NCBI RefSeq assembly: GCF_001469895.1
Contig: NZ_LOPY01000051.1
Coordinates: forward strand, 248,001-312,000
DNA length: 64,000 bases
Direction: 5' to 3'
Source of the DNA: Pseudoalteromonas sp. XI10
GTDB taxonomy: Bacteria; Pseudomonadota; Gammaproteobacteria; Enterobacterales; Alteromonadaceae
Positions 39,283 to 48,677 of this stretch are shown here, in pieces. Both the position numbers and the translations under genes were made by a program. How positions within the stretch are numbered: position 1 is the first letter of the stretch; every line of letters begins with the position of its first letter. The notes under the pieces were generated by a model. The model searched no databases, had not been told where the DNA came from, and saw only the letters and a program-made list of their open reading frames with translations.

Positions 39283-41382
39283 ATGAAACGACGTTTATCA
39301 TTATTATCTGCTGCCATCCTGCCTTTATTTGCAGCATCTTCAATTGCTTACGCTGAAGACGGTGATCTAGAAACGATTGAAGTTACCGGTGATTTCAAAA
39401 GAGAAAGCATTCAAACCCTTAGTGCCAGCGCAAGCTTGTTTTCTGATCATGAAATCAATCAACGTGGTGCAAAGTTTTTAGATGAGATGCTTGCTAGTGC
39501 AGCGAATGTAAACTTTACCTCTGGTGCATCTCGTGGTCGTTTCGTGCAAATTCGTGGTGTTGGTTTACGCTCACAGTTTGTTGACCCTATTAATCCTTCG
39601 GTTGGCTTAGTGATCGACGGTATTAACTACTCTGGTTTAGGCGGCAGTTCACTGTTATTTGATATCGACCAAGTTGAAATTTATCGCGGCCCACAAGGGA
39701 CTCGCTTTGGTGCTGATGCCTTAGCAGGCATGATTCAAATGGAATCTGCAACACCCACTCTTGACCCAAGTGTGAAAATACAATTAGGTGCTGGCAACTA
39801 CAACAGCTATGAAGCAGGTATTGCCGCAGGTACGGGTATTACCGACGACACTGCAGTACGCGCCAGCATTTATCAACGTGAGTCTGATGGTTATGTAGAA
39901 AACCGTTATTTAGGTGAAGATACCCAGCAACAAGATGAGCTTGTTTCTCGCTTTAAGTTACATAGCCAATTAACTGATCACCTACGCACAGAGCTCAATG
40001 TACATTACATCGATATCAATAACGGCTATGACGCCTTCACACTAGATAACAGCCGTTACAGTGTTGCTGATGAGCCAGGCCAAGACAACCAAGAAAGCAT
40101 TGCGGTTGGTTTAGCAAACATATACACCGGCTTTGACTTTTTTGATGTTAGCCTAAACCTATCTGGTATCGACAGTGAGCTGTTATATAGCTTTGACGAA
40201 GACTGGGTGTGTAATGATGAAGCCCAACCTGAATTATGTGCTGCAGGCTTGCATGAGTGGGGCTATAGCTCAACAGATACTTATTTGCGCGATCGCCAAG
40301 ATCAGGCAGCCGAACTACAATTTAGCGGCAAGTCTGGTGAATGGGTTGCCGGTATTTACTACCAAGGCCGCGAAGTTGACTTAGAACGCCAATACACTTG
40401 GCTTGCGCAACCATTTGCATCAAATTATGAAACCAGCAATATTGCTGCATACGGTCAATTAGCAACGCCTATCGGCCCAAAAACAACTTTAATTACAGGT
40501 CTGCGTGTTGAACAGTATCAAGGTGACTACACCGACAATAACGGTTTTATTGAAGAAACCGATGATGTAATGGTGGGCGGTAAGCTTGCACTTGAATACC
40601 AAGTCATTGATCGCACTATGATCTACACCAGCATTACTCGTGGCTATAAGGCTGGCGGTATTAACTCTGAAGCGTTAGCAAAAGCAAAAGACGAAGGCTT
40701 AAACCTAGATGCTGATTTCTTTGCTAATCACACATCATTTGCCCCTGAATACCTATGGAGCGGTGAATTTGGTGTGAAAGGCAGCTCTCTGGACGATAAG
40801 TTTGTGTTACGTCTTGCCGCTTTCTACATGTACCGTGAAGATATGCAGCTAAAATCGTGGCAAGTTGAAGGCCAAAAATTCACAGGCTATATCGATAACG
40901 CAAGCTCTGGAGAAAACTACGGTTTAGAAATTGAAGGCAGCTTCCAAGCTACTGACAATTTGCTACTAACAGGTAGTGCAGGTTATCTACATACAGAAAT
41001 CAATGACTTTGTTGCGCAATCAGGCCTAGATCAAGATGGTCGAGATCAAGCACAAGCACCTAAATACCAATATGCATTCACTGCGCGTTATAACTTTACG
41101 CCAGCACTTTATGCATCAATTGGTGTAGAAGGTAAAGATGATTACTACTTCTCTGATAGCCATAACTCACAAGCACCAAGCACTAATTTAGTGAATGCTT
41201 CATTTGGTTATGAAAGTGATAATTGGAGCATTAATGCATGGGCACGTAACTTATTTGACGAAGACGTACCAACTCGTGGTTTTGAGTTTGGTAACGACCC
41301 ATTAGATGGTTACACCACTCATACATACACACAGCTTGGCGAACCTATGGTTGCCGGTGTGACATTTATTTACGAGCTATAA
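39283..41382 (+). CDS. TonB-dependent outer-membrane receptor
   Basis: About 699 aa. Signal peptide over residues 1-25 (cut after AYA), TonB-box-like ETIEVTG at the mature N-terminus, plug domain (~35-150: GASRGRFVQIRGVG, FDIDQVEIYRGPQGTRFGADALAG), then a 22-strand barrel with repeated aromatic-ended strands. It ends FIYEL rather than with a terminal aromatic. Start ATG 39283 gives a normal signal peptide; an upstream ATG 39265 is possible. Substrate unknown; no Fur box or TPP riboswitch recognised upstream. Confidence 0.92.
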   Translation: MKRRLSLLSAAILPLFAASSIAYAEDGDLETIEVTGDFKRESIQTLSASASLFSDHEINQRGAKFLDEMLASAANVNFTSGASRGRFVQIRGVGLRSQFVDPINPSVGLVIDGINYSGLGGSSLLFDIDQVEIYRGPQGTRFGADALAGMIQMESATPTLDPSVKIQLGAGNYNSYEAGIAAGTGITDDTAVRASIYQRESDGYVENRYLGEDTQQQDELVSRFKLHSQLTDHLRTELNVHYIDINNGYDAFTLDNSRYSVADEPGQDNQESIAVGLANIYTGFDFFDVSLNLSGIDSELLYSFDEDWVCNDEAQPELCAAGLHEWGYSSTDTYLRDRQDQAAELQFSGKSGEWVAGIYYQGREVDLERQYTWLAQPFASNYETSNIAAYGQLATPIGPKTTLITGLRVEQYQGDYTDNNGFIEETDDVMVGGKLALEYQVIDRTMIYTSITRGYKAGGINSEALAKAKDEGLNLDADFFANHTSFAPEYLWSGEFGVKGSSLDDKFVLRLAAFYMYREDMQLKSWQVEGQKFTGYIDNASSGENYGLEIEGSFQATDNLLLTGSAGYLHTEINDFVAQSGLDQDGRDQAQAPKYQYAFTARYNFTPALYASIGVEGKDDYYFSDSHNSQAPSTNLVNASFGYESDNWSINAWARNLFDEDVPTRGFEFGNDPLDGYTTHTYTQLGEPMVAGVTFIYEL

Positions 41383-41390
41383 GCAATTAG

Positions 41391-41414
41391 GTGCTAGGCT
41401 TTTTTACCTAGCAC
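41391..41414 (+). terminator. Stem-loop after the TonB receptor gene
   Basis: GTGCTAGG / CCTAGCAC arms with loop CTTTTTTA, 8 bp after the stop. No long T-tract follows; the words overlap CTAGG-type repeats. Confidence 0.5.
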
Positions 41415-41444
41415 CCAAACACCTAGAGCCTAGAGCCAAATAAG

Positions 41445-42419
41445 TTAAGCCCTTTCAACATCAAAGGCGAGTACGTCTTTAATCTTTTGTTTATTCGTTG
41501 CCAGCATAATGAGTCGATCAATACCCAGTGCGACACCCGCACATTGTGGTAAGCCATGCTCTAGTGCAGCTATTAAACGCTCATCCATTGGCACTTGCTT
41601 TAAGCCATTTACTTCACGGTACTGATTATCTTCACTAAAACGAGCTGCTTGCTCTTTGCCATTGGTCAGCTCATTAAAGCCGTTTGCCAGTTCCATATTT
41701 TTAAAATATAACTCAAAGCGCCCTGCTACTCGCTCATCGTGCTGACAAATTTGGGCAAGAGCTGCTTGCGAAGCTGGAAAATGATAAACAAAACAAGGCT
41801 TTTCTTGGCCAATCGTTGGCTCTACCTTCATACAAAATAATAGCTGTAACAAGGTATCGCGGTGCGTTTCATTCGCAGCAATATCGGCAAAGCCCTGCTC
41901 TGTTGCTAGTTGCTGCAATGTGCTGATATCAGCAGTTAAAGGATCAACACCTAAGGCGTTTACAAAGGCTTGCTGATAAGTGAGTCGCTCTGCGCTTTCT
42001 ACGCCAAGCACTAATTGCATAAGCTCATCCATTTCATCCATAAGCGCAAATTCATCAAAACCCGGACGATACCACTCAAGCATTGTAAATTCAGGATTAT
42101 GATGACTACCCGCCTCTTCATTACGAAAGGCTTTGCATAGCTGGAAAATAGCCCCAGAGCCTGCAGCAAGTAAACGCTTCATGGCAAACTCAGGTGACGT
42201 TTGCAAATAAAGTGGTAAGCCACCAGCATGACCAGGACCAACAAACTCGGTACTAAATGTCGCTAAATGCACATCGGTTACACTGGCCGCACTTAAGCTT
42301 GGCGTTTCAACCTCCATAACATCACGTGCATAAAAGAACTCGCGAATACGGCGGATGATAGCGGCACGGTGGCGTAAAGTTTCAATATCGGCGCTTGGTT
42401 GCCAAAGGACATTAGACAT
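41445..42419 (-). CDS. epmA: EF-P lysine ligase EpmA (PoxA/GenX)
   Basis: Class II lysyl-tRNA synthetase paralogue lacking the anticodon domain; attaches beta-lysine to the EF-P lysine. 324 aa from ATG 42419. Motif 2 [21 protein letters not shown], motif 3 [21 protein letters not shown] and [12 protein letters not shown] are clear. Downstream of efp on the same strand, but efp's terminator sits right in front of its ribosome site (GGGAAA). Confidence 0.95.
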   Translation of the reverse strand: MSNVLWQPSADIETLRHRAAIIRRIREFFYARDVMEVETPSLSAASVTDVHLATFSTEFVGPGHAGGLPLYLQTSPEFAMKRLLAAGSGAIFQLCKAFRNEEAGSHHNPEFTMLEWYRPGFDEFALMDEMDELMQLVLGVESAERLTYQQAFVNALGVDPLTADISTLQQLATEQGFADIAANETHRDTLLQLLFCMKVEPTIGQEKPCFVYHFPASQAALAQICQHDERVAGRFELYFKNMELANGFNELTNGKEQAARFSEDNQYREVNGLKQVPMDERLIAALEHGLPQCAGVALGIDRLIMLATNKQKIKDVLAFDVERA

Positions 42420-42429
42420 AGTGTTTCCC

Positions 42430-42459
42430 AAAAAAAATCCCAGCAGAAGCTGGGATTTT
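42430..42459 (-). terminator. Terminator of efp, abutting epmA
   Basis: ATCCCAGC / GCTGGGAT with loop AGAA; on the minus strand it ends in eight T. It lies 26 bp after efp and its T-tract ends only about 10 bp before the epmA ATG, so epmA would be expressed by read-through or an internal promoter. Confidence 0.85.
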
Positions 42460-42484
42460 ATAATAAATTGCTTAACAAAGCCTG

Positions 42485-43051
42485 TTACTTAACACGGCTC
42501 ACGTATTCACCGCTACGTGTATCAACTTTGATCACTTCGCCGATTTGTACGAATAGAGGAACACGAACAACAGCACCTGTGCTTAATGTTGCTGGTTTAC
42601 CGCCAGTACCCGCTGTATCACCTTTTAGACCTGGATCTGTTTCAGTGATTTCTAATTCAACGAAGTTTGGTGGAGTCACTGCGATTGGGCTACCGTTCCA
42701 AAGCGTGATTGTACAAACGTCATTTTCAACTAACCATTTTGCATTGTCGCCAAGCGCTTTTTCGTCAGCAGCGATTTGCTCAAATGTTTCGTTGTTCATG
42801 AAGTGCCAGAACTCACCGTCAGTGTATAGATACGCTAAATCTGTATCCATTACGTCTGCACCTTCAACTGATTCACCTGACTTGAATGTTTTTTCTAGTA
42901 CTTTACCTGTGATAAGTTTACGAATACGAACACGGTTAAACGCCTGGCCTTTACCTGGTTTTACCATTTCATTTTCTAAGATGCTGCAAGGTTCGCCGTC
43001 TAACATAATTTTTAGGCCGCCCTTGAACTCATTGGTGCTATAATTCGCCAT
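42485..43051 (-). CDS. efp: Translation elongation factor P
   Basis: Relieves ribosome stalling at polyproline. 188 aa three-domain beta protein. The modified lysine is in [20 protein letters not shown] (about residue 34), the loop type handled by EpmA/EpmB. C-terminal domain ends SGEYVSRVK. Divergent from epmB, which makes the beta-lysine; all three module genes are adjacent. Confidence 0.97.
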   Translation of the reverse strand: MANYSTNEFKGGLKIMLDGEPCSILENEMVKPGKGQAFNRVRIRKLITGKVLEKTFKSGESVEGADVMDTDLAYLYTDGEFWHFMNNETFEQIAADEKALGDNAKWLVENDVCTITLWNGSPIAVTPPNFVELEITETDPGLKGDTAGTGGKPATLSTGAVVRVPLFVQIGEVIKVDTRSGEYVSRVK

Positions 43052-43086
43052 CGTTTCCTCTGTCTAAATAATTTCGAGTAATCTAC

Positions 43087-44106
43087 GTGTCAATGATACA
43101 AAGAAATGAAGTAAATTTGCATAAAAACTGGCAAAAAGAATTGGCAAATGTTGTCACTTGTCCTGAACGCTTGCTAGAAATGCTAGGATTATCAAGCAAA
43201 GTAGACGAAAAAGACCTCAAAGCACGCAGTCTTTTTCCTGTCCGCGTGCCGCTGCCTTTCATCAAAAAAATGCGTTATGGCGACATAAACGACCCTCTTT
43301 TGCTGCAAGTGATGCCAAGACACCAAGAATTTTTAGCAAAAACAGGTTACGACAAAGATCCTCTAAAAGAGCAAGATAACAACCAACCTGGTTTGTTACA
43401 CAAGTATCGCTCTCGGGTTTTAGTGATGTTTAAAACCGGCTGTGCCGTAAATTGCCGTTATTGTTTTAGACGCCATTTTCCTTATCAAGAAAACCAATTA
43501 AACAAACGCAGCTTGATTGACGCACTGGCTTACATAAAAGCAGACAGCAACATCAACGAAGTCATTTTAAGTGGTGGCGATCCATTGATGGCCAAAGACG
43601 ATGCTGTTAGTTGGTTTATGGATGAGTTAGAGCAGCTTCCGCAAATTAAACGCATGCGTATTCACAGCCGCTTACCTGTTGTGATCCCTGCAAGAATTAC
43701 CGATGAGCTATGTGCACGCTTTGCTGCATCGCCCTTAAAGGTGGTGTTTATAAATCATATCAATCACGCTAACGAAATTGATGATGACTTTAAAGCGGCC
43801 ATGCAAAGGTTAAAAGCTGCAGGGGTTACGTTATTAAATCAGGCGGTGTTACTAAAAGATGTGAATGATTCTGTCGAGTCGCAAGTTGCACTAAGTGAAG
43901 CGCTATTTGAGGCAGATATACTTCCTTACTACTTACATCTACTAGATAAAGTTGAGGGTGCTAGCCATTTTGATATAGCTGAGAGTCAGGCACGGGAAAT
44001 CGTGACGGCTATGCTAGCTGCATTGCCGGGGTTCTTAGTTCCTAAGTTGGTGCGCGAGATCGGCGGCGAAAAAAGTAAAACGCCTATCGATCTCAATATA
44101 CTTTAG
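43087..44106 (+). CDS. epmB: EF-P beta-lysylation protein EpmB (lysine 2,3-aminomutase-like)
   Basis: Radical SAM/PLP enzyme that isomerises lysine to beta-lysine for EF-P. 339 aa: cluster motif CAVNCRYCFRRHFPY, HSRLPVVIPARIT, and the PLP lysine region near the end (LVPKLVREIGGEKSKTP). Lacks the long C-terminal extension of true clostridial LAM. Start GTG 43087 with weak site. Divergently paired with efp, 35 bp between. Confidence 0.95.
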   Translation: MSMIQRNEVNLHKNWQKELANVVTCPERLLEMLGLSSKVDEKDLKARSLFPVRVPLPFIKKMRYGDINDPLLLQVMPRHQEFLAKTGYDKDPLKEQDNNQPGLLHKYRSRVLVMFKTGCAVNCRYCFRRHFPYQENQLNKRSLIDALAYIKADSNINEVILSGGDPLMAKDDAVSWFMDELEQLPQIKRMRIHSRLPVVIPARITDELCARFAASPLKVVFINHINHANEIDDDFKAAMQRLKAAGVTLLNQAVLLKDVNDSVESQVALSEALFEADILPYYLHLLDKVEGASHFDIAESQAREIVTAMLAALPGFLVPKLVREIGGEKSKTPIDLNIL

Positions 44107-44319
44107 CTAAACGTATACGTTTACGTTGTTACCTAGTGTCGCAGTTACCGACTTAGCAGGTGTTTGTGCAGCACTGGTGTTCATTGCTGCACCTTCGATA
44201 AGTGCAAGTGCCGCAGCACCATCAGCCTTTTGCTGTTTTTTAGCAAGCGATGCGCTGTAAACTTCTGCGCTTTCGCCACCGCCACTCATCGCTGGTAAGC
44301 TTGATCCTGATATATTCAT
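44107..44319 (-). CDS. Small conserved-looking protein, possibly YjfB-like
   Basis: 70 aa, Ala/Ser-rich, no signal peptide. The stretch YSASLAKKQQKADGAAALALIEGA and the end GNNVNVYV resemble short YjfB/motility-associated proteins (variable N-terminus, helix, ends NVxV), but I am not sure. Its stop codon directly abuts the epmB stop. Confidence 0.55.
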   Translation of the reverse strand: MNISGSSLPAMSGGGESAEVYSASLAKKQQKADGAAALALIEGAAMNTSAAQTPAKSVTATLGNNVNVYV

Positions 44320-44391
44320 AGTTCATTACCTGACTTTTTATGACAATCCACGTACTATATCGGCATTGCAGTCTAAAGCTTTAGGAAAAAA

Positions 44392-44682
44392 ATGGATTCA
44401 ATTATTGAACAACTCAATGCTAACCTAAAAATCGTTTATCGTCAGGCACTTGATGCTGATAAAAAATTAGATGATTTACAGCAGCAAGGCCATGGCAAAT
44501 TCAAAGCCTTATTTGCAAAAGATGCTGGCTTTGATTTTGAAGCGAAACGCTTTAAACCTTACGTTCTCGATGTTGCTGCTGATGTAGAAAGCTTAAGCAA
44601 CGACGGTATGGACGAAGAAAAACTGAAAAAAACCGTTATTAAACTGCAACAGTTATTACAACTGCTAGCGACGTTTAAGTAA
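44392..44682 (+). CDS. Hypothetical small alpha-helical protein
   Basis: 96 aa, acidic/helical, cytoplasmic: two long helices (1-35 and 60-95) around the motif FKPYVLDVAADVESL. GGAAAAAA precedes the ATG. No family recognised with confidence. Followed by a hairpin and the REP-like cluster. Confidence 0.65.
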   Translation: MDSIIEQLNANLKIVYRQALDADKKLDDLQQQGHGKFKALFAKDAGFDFEAKRFKPYVLDVAADVESLSNDGMDEEKLKKTVIKLQQLLQLLATFK

Positions 44683-44688
44683 CGTAGA

Positions 44689-44720
44689 AGCCTCTATTTT
44701 ATTTATTGTAAATAGAGGCT
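44689..44720. terminator. Stem-loop after the 96-aa gene
   Basis: AGCCTCTATTT / AAATAGAGGCT, perfect 11-bp arms with a ten-base AT-rich loop. No T-tract after it, so a rho-independent role is only moderately supported. Confidence 0.5.
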
Positions 44721-44803
44721 ATCGCGCGAAATAAATTTCACGCCTACATGTGGGGGTAGCTTTGGCCGTTAATTGTTTTTCGGCGTTAAAACGCCTCCCA
44801 CGA
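44721..44803. repeat. Cluster of three REP-like units in alternating orientation
   Basis: Unit 1 (minus, 44721-44748) TGTAGGC + GTGAAAT/ATTTCGC stem + GCGAT; unit 2 (plus, 44749-44773) GTGGGGGTAGCTTTGGCCG; unit 3 (minus, 44776-44803) GTGGGAG + GGCGTT/AACGCC stem + GAAAAAC. The GTRGG head followed by a hairpin and a CGAAA-like end resembles bacterial REP sequences moved by RAYT transposases. No RAYT gene is in the window. Confidence 0.55.
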
Positions 44804-44880
44804 TAGAGGTCTTTTACAAGACCAACAAACAACACAGTTCAACTTTAAACTGACGGCTTAAGGCTTACAGCTTAAAGTTA

Positions 44881-45384
44881 TCATTCACCCAAATTTAACG
44901 ACGGCAGTAACTCATCTTCAAACCAATCAGTGATTAAGCGCTTGTCGTAATAATAGGCTTCATCGCGCCCCATTTTCATACGATCCATGAAGCCCATGTC
45001 TTTAAGCTTTACATCGTTTGCTTCACTTATCACTTTACCGTCTTTGTCGGTAATCGAATAATTTAGGTCGATACGCGGGAAATAAATTGGCTTAACGATA
45101 CGTAATTCATTCATAGTACCAAAACGCACATCACCCGCTAGGTCGAGCTCAGTCACTTCAACATTGAAGGTGTAGCCTTCAGGTAACTTTTCAGCAAGTT
45201 TATTAAAGTGTTTTTCAAAATTCTTTGCCACATTTTTATGAAATGAACCTTTCGGTGAGTTGTTACCAGGTTCTACATCGCGGTAATCGTTAAAGTCATG
45301 CCATTTAACTTTTGCTTCTCCTGCGTGAGCAAAAGCGGGTAGTGCAATGACCATTGCTAAGGCAATTTTTTTTACTGTATTCAT
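44881..45384 (-). CDS. DUF3016 domain protein, periplasmic
   Basis: 167 aa from ATG 45384 (GGAG six bases upstream). Signal peptide 1-22 (cut after AHA). The rest matches DUF3016: VKWHDFNDYRDVEPGNNSPKGSF, TEVTELDLAGDVRFG-like LDLAGDVRF, and YYDKRLITDWFEDEL at the end. Role unknown. Confidence 0.87.
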   Translation of the reverse strand: MNTVKKIALAMVIALPAFAHAGEAKVKWHDFNDYRDVEPGNNSPKGSFHKNVAKNFEKHFNKLAEKLPEGYTFNVEVTELDLAGDVRFGTMNELRIVKPIYFPRIDLNYSITDKDGKVISEANDVKLKDMGFMDRMKMGRDEAYYYDKRLITDWFEDELLPSLNLGE

Positions 45385-45614
45385 CTGTTTCTCCACTTAA
45401 CAGGTATAGCTAATGATTAAATTTTAGCTGCTGACAATTAACTATAGCTTAATATCTAAACACTTAGGTGTAACCAATATGGTGCAAAATGTAATCAAAA
45501 ACAAGCGATTCATATTTTTGCTTTATCGCCGTAAATCACAATTAATTCATGTAATTTAGGCCGAAATGTGATGAAATAAGGCTAATTCAACCAGGTATAG
45601 TTCATGGATATTTT

Positions 45615-46628
45615 ATGACCATTTTAGTCACCGGCGGAGCCGGATACATCGGTTCTCACACCGTATTAGAGTTATTACAACAAGGCTCTGACGTTGTTGT
45701 ACTCGACAACTTAAGCAATTCATCAAATGAGTCATTGGCTCGCGTAAAAAAAATAACAGGCAAAGACGTCACGTTTTATCAAGGTGATATTTTAGATAGA
45801 GCCTGCTTAGACAAAATCTTCAGTGAACATACTATTGATAGTGTTATTCACTTCGCAGGTTTAAAAGCGGTTGGTGAATCGGTTGTAAAACCTATCGAGT
45901 ATTATCAAAACAACGTACAAGGTACACTGACTCTGGTTGATGCTATGCGTGATGCTGGCGTATTTAAGTTAGTATTTAGCTCATCAGCAACGGTTTACGG
46001 TGACCCTGCAAGCTTGCCAATTCGTGAAGACTTCCCAGTTGGCGGCACGACTAACCCGTATGGCACATCAAAGCTTATGGTAGAGATGATGCTACAAGAT
46101 ATCGCAAAATCAGATGAACGCTTTGCCTTTGTTATCCTACGTTACTTTAACCCTGTCGGCGCACATGAGTCTGGTCTTATTGGTGAAGACCCAAATGGTA
46201 TTCCTAACAACTTATTACCTTATATTTCGCAAGTAGCTGTGGGTAAGCTGGAAAAGCTAGGTGTATTTGGGGATGACTACGATACTGTAGATGGTACAGG
46301 TGTTCGTGACTATATCCATGTCGTTGATTTAGCATTAGGTCACTTAAAAGCGCTGAACCGAATTGCAAGTGATACAGGTGCGCACGTATTTAACCTAGGC
46401 ACAGGTAATGGTTATTCAGTACTGCAAATGGTTACCGCTTTTGAGAAAGCCAGCGGTCAAGCCGTACCATACCAAATTTCGCCGCGTCGAGCGGGCGATA
46501 TTGCAGCTTGCTACGCAGCTCCAGAAAAAGCGTTAAAAGAGCTTGGCTGGCAAGCTGAGCGTGGTATCGATGAGATGATGCAAGATACATGGCGCTGGCA
46601 AAGCAATAACCCGAACGGTTACAAATAG
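45615..46628 (+). CDS. galE: UDP-glucose 4-epimerase GalE
   Basis: NAD-dependent SDR enzyme interconverting UDP-glucose and UDP-galactose for surface polysaccharides. 337 aa: [26 protein letters not shown] with catalytic serine, YGTSKLMVE (YxxxK), [23 protein letters not shown]. Not in a gal operon here, so probably for LPS/capsule precursor supply. Confidence 0.96.
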   Translation: MTILVTGGAGYIGSHTVLELLQQGSDVVVLDNLSNSSNESLARVKKITGKDVTFYQGDILDRACLDKIFSEHTIDSVIHFAGLKAVGESVVKPIEYYQNNVQGTLTLVDAMRDAGVFKLVFSSSATVYGDPASLPIREDFPVGGTTNPYGTSKLMVEMMLQDIAKSDERFAFVILRYFNPVGAHESGLIGEDPNGIPNNLLPYISQVAVGKLEKLGVFGDDYDTVDGTGVRDYIHVVDLALGHLKALNRIASDTGAHVFNLGTGNGYSVLQMVTAFEKASGQAVPYQISPRRAGDIAACYAAPEKALKELGWQAERGIDEMMQDTWRWQSNNPNGYK

Positions 46629-46644
46629 TCAGACAAATTATAAG

Positions 46645-46669
46645 GCCGATGTTCACACATCGGCTTTTT
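46645..46669 (+). terminator. Terminator of galE
   Basis: GCCGATG / CATCGGC with loop TTCACA and TTTTTA after it, 17 bp after the stop. Overlaps the stop codon of the converging microprotein gene. Confidence 0.85.
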
Positions 46670-46799
46670 AATTTGATGAGGCTTTCTTAAGCTGCGCAAT
46701 ACCCCAGAAAAGTATCCCAGCCCCCGTGCACGATAAGAAAAAGAACAACCCTAAGCCGACAGGCGATCCCCAAAACAAAATACTGTATAAAACTTCCAT
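46668..46799 (-). CDS. 43-residue membrane microprotein
   Basis: ATG 46799 preceded by AAAGGA seven bases upstream; 43 codons and TAA. The protein begins MEVLYSILFWGSPVGLGLFF, has one long hydrophobic segment (residues ~5-36, Gly-rich) and ends in a basic/polar tail AQLKKASSN. Similar short sequences of the form M-x-x-LYSIL-x-WG-x-P-x-G occur in other gammaproteobacteria, as I recall. Function unknown; divergent spacing gives it its own promoter region. Confidence 0.7.
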   Translation of the reverse strand: MEVLYSILFWGSPVGLGLFFFLSCTGAGILFWGIAQLKKASSN

Positions 46800-46869
46800 C
46801 TCTATATCCTTTAATATTATTTGAATAGTAAGTTATATAAGTTTTAGGAATAGCTCGTCAAGTCGCTCA

Positions 46870-47439
46870 TCAGCGCATCGCTTGAATACTCTCAAGCGCT
46901 ACAGCTAGCTGAGTTTTTAGTTTTTTATAGCGTATATAAACAACCAGCACGATAATACCATTTATACCTAGCTGGATAAGCCATAGGCTGTATGTTTTAA
47001 ACATAACCATATTAAACAAGGCAACGATTAGCAAAGCACACCAAAGCACAACGCAGCCAATAAAACTCACATACCAGTAATGAACTTGGTGCTTCAGCTG
47101 ATTCTCTTTAAAATTAAGCATTGCATTGACGTCTAGCGTTTCTGCTCGCCAAAGCTTTCGTCTTAAACGGTATGACCAAATTCCAAAACCTAAAGGAATA
47201 GGTACTAATAGCGCAAACATAATGGTTTCATAGGTATTTTTTGCCTCAAACAACATGGCGTAAATACAAAATACGGTTACCACAACACCTAAAAATGAGT
47301 CGATTAACCCTTTTAGCTTTAACTTAGTTCGCGACTTTTGTGTTTGTGCTATTAACGCTGCACTATCCACTTTCGGCGTTGCCTGCACGAATGCCTGCTG
47401 CCACTTAGCTAATTGATCATCTGCTTCGAATTTATCCAC
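46870..47439 (-). CDS. Membrane protein encoded with an ECF sigma factor (possible anti-sigma)
   Basis: 189 aa. A ~40-residue cytoplasmic N-terminus (KFEADDQLAKWQQAFVQATP) followed by four hydrophobic helices (~45-65, 70-88, 121-141, 148-166). No zinc-binding HxxxCxxC motif, so not a ZAS anti-sigma; the position 5 bp after the sigma gene still suggests a regulator. No named family recognised. Confidence 0.7.
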   Translation of the reverse strand: MDKFEADDQLAKWQQAFVQATPKVDSAALIAQTQKSRTKLKLKGLIDSFLGVVVTVFCIYAMLFEAKNTYETIMFALLVPIPLGFGIWSYRLRRKLWRAETLDVNAMLNFKENQLKHQVHYWYVSFIGCVVLWCALLIVALFNMVMFKTYSLWLIQLGINGIIVLVVYIRYKKLKTQLAVALESIQAMR

Positions 47440-47444
47440 GTTAT

Positions 47445-47948
47445 TTACTCCATTAGGCTCGCAAGTTGTTGTCTTGCCCTACTTACACGTTTAGCAACCG
47501 CGTCTTCAGACAGTCCCAGCGTTTGAGCTATCTCACTTTGATTAAACCCTTCAAGCTGTAAGGCAAGCACCTGTCGGTATTTCAGCGTTAATTTACGAAG
47601 GGCAGCCATTAAATCTAAACTGTCGTCTGGTGATTTATGCGCACTTAAGGCTTGGGTGTAATCAATACTTTCAGAGCTTGCCACCTCTTTGCGGTTTTGC
47701 TCTTTTATCACATGATCAACCGCTTTATTATGAGCTATTCGGGCAATATAGGTTTTTATGCTGGCATCGCCACGAAAGGCAACATCGGGTGATGAGTCAT
47801 TACTTTCAAAAGCGCGCCAAACAGCCAGCGACATCTCTTGAATTAGCTCATCTTGTAGCGCTTGATTGATCTCGTAGGTTGCAGCAACACGCGCCAACAG
47901 CGGCGCGTATTCATTCAGCAATGTGTTTATTTGAACATCAGCTTTCAC
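47445..47948 (-). CDS. ECF-type RNA polymerase sigma factor
   Basis: 167 aa. Region 2 at ~10-80 (DELIQEMSLAVWRAFES ... SIKTYIARIAHNKAVDHVIKEQ) and region 4 at ~108-165 (KYRQVLALQLEGFNQSEIAQTLGLSEDAVAKRVSRARQQL). Target promoters unknown. Two helical membrane proteins flank it. Confidence 0.9.
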   Translation of the reverse strand: MKADVQINTLLNEYAPLLARVAATYEINQALQDELIQEMSLAVWRAFESNDSSPDVAFRGDASIKTYIARIAHNKAVDHVIKEQNRKEVASSESIDYTQALSAHKSPDDSLDLMAALRKLTLKYRQVLALQLEGFNQSEIAQTLGLSEDAVAKRVSRARQQLASLME

Positions 47949-47969
47949 TGTACTTCCGTGTTTTTATTA

Positions 47970-48677
47970 TTATTTGAACAAACGATTATAGGCACAAAAG
48001 TAGGTACATGCTAACACCGGCCCTACCAACAACATAGGTAAAAGACTATAAGGGGCAGTAAAGGTAACGAGCATATTAATCAAACAAAGCATGCTTAATG
48101 GTTTAATCACCTTTAGTGCCGTTGTAATGCCTTCTTTAACAGCTGCACTAAGCGAAGCATTGTTTAAAAGTAACAGAGGTACCACAAACATAAGCAACAT
48201 ATTTACAGGAACAATTGATACAAACATGACCCCTACGCGCCAGCGCTCAACATCAACAAACTGACCTGACAATAAAGCCGATAACTGCTCACTACCAATC
48301 AAAGCACTCCCTACTGCAAATTGCACCAGCGCCAGTAAAATACCAACAACTGACCACACGGCAACTCGCCCCCACTTAGCCCATGTTGCATTGTGATTAA
48401 ATGAAAAGCCTTGCTGATTATTCAGGTTAAATAACAAAGGCCACACCGTTGCCATTAACATAGGCGCTAACCACTTTGATACCGTTAAACCTGTAGGTGC
48501 AGGTAATAGCTGCACTAAACCTGGCACAATAGCGAACAGCGTCATAAGTAAAAAAAGTTTAAACGGTGCTTTTTTAAATAGCCCCCAACCTTCTTTTAAC
48601 CAAAGAGCAGCATCACTAAATGGTGCATTTGTTGAATCAAGTTTTAGCGTATTCACAGTTGATGTTGTAGTCGTCAT
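47970..48677 (-). CDS. BPSS1780-type multi-pass membrane protein
   Basis: 235 aa from ATG 48677 (AAGGA eight bases upstream; the in-frame extension to 48779 has no site). The opening WLKEGWGLFKKAPFKLFLLMTLF and five to six helices fit the BPSS1780/DUF2189-like family. It lies 21 bp before the sigma gene and is probably co-transcribed, which makes it the first gene of the sigma operon. Confidence 0.78.
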   Translation of the reverse strand: MTTTTSTVNTLKLDSTNAPFSDAALWLKEGWGLFKKAPFKLFLLMTLFAIVPGLVQLLPAPTGLTVSKWLAPMLMATVWPLLFNLNNQQGFSFNHNATWAKWGRVAVWSVVGILLALVQFAVGSALIGSEQLSALLSGQFVDVERWRVGVMFVSIVPVNMLLMFVVPLLLLNNASLSAAVKEGITTALKVIKPLSMLCLINMLVTFTAPYSLLPMLLVGPVLACTYFCAYNRLFK

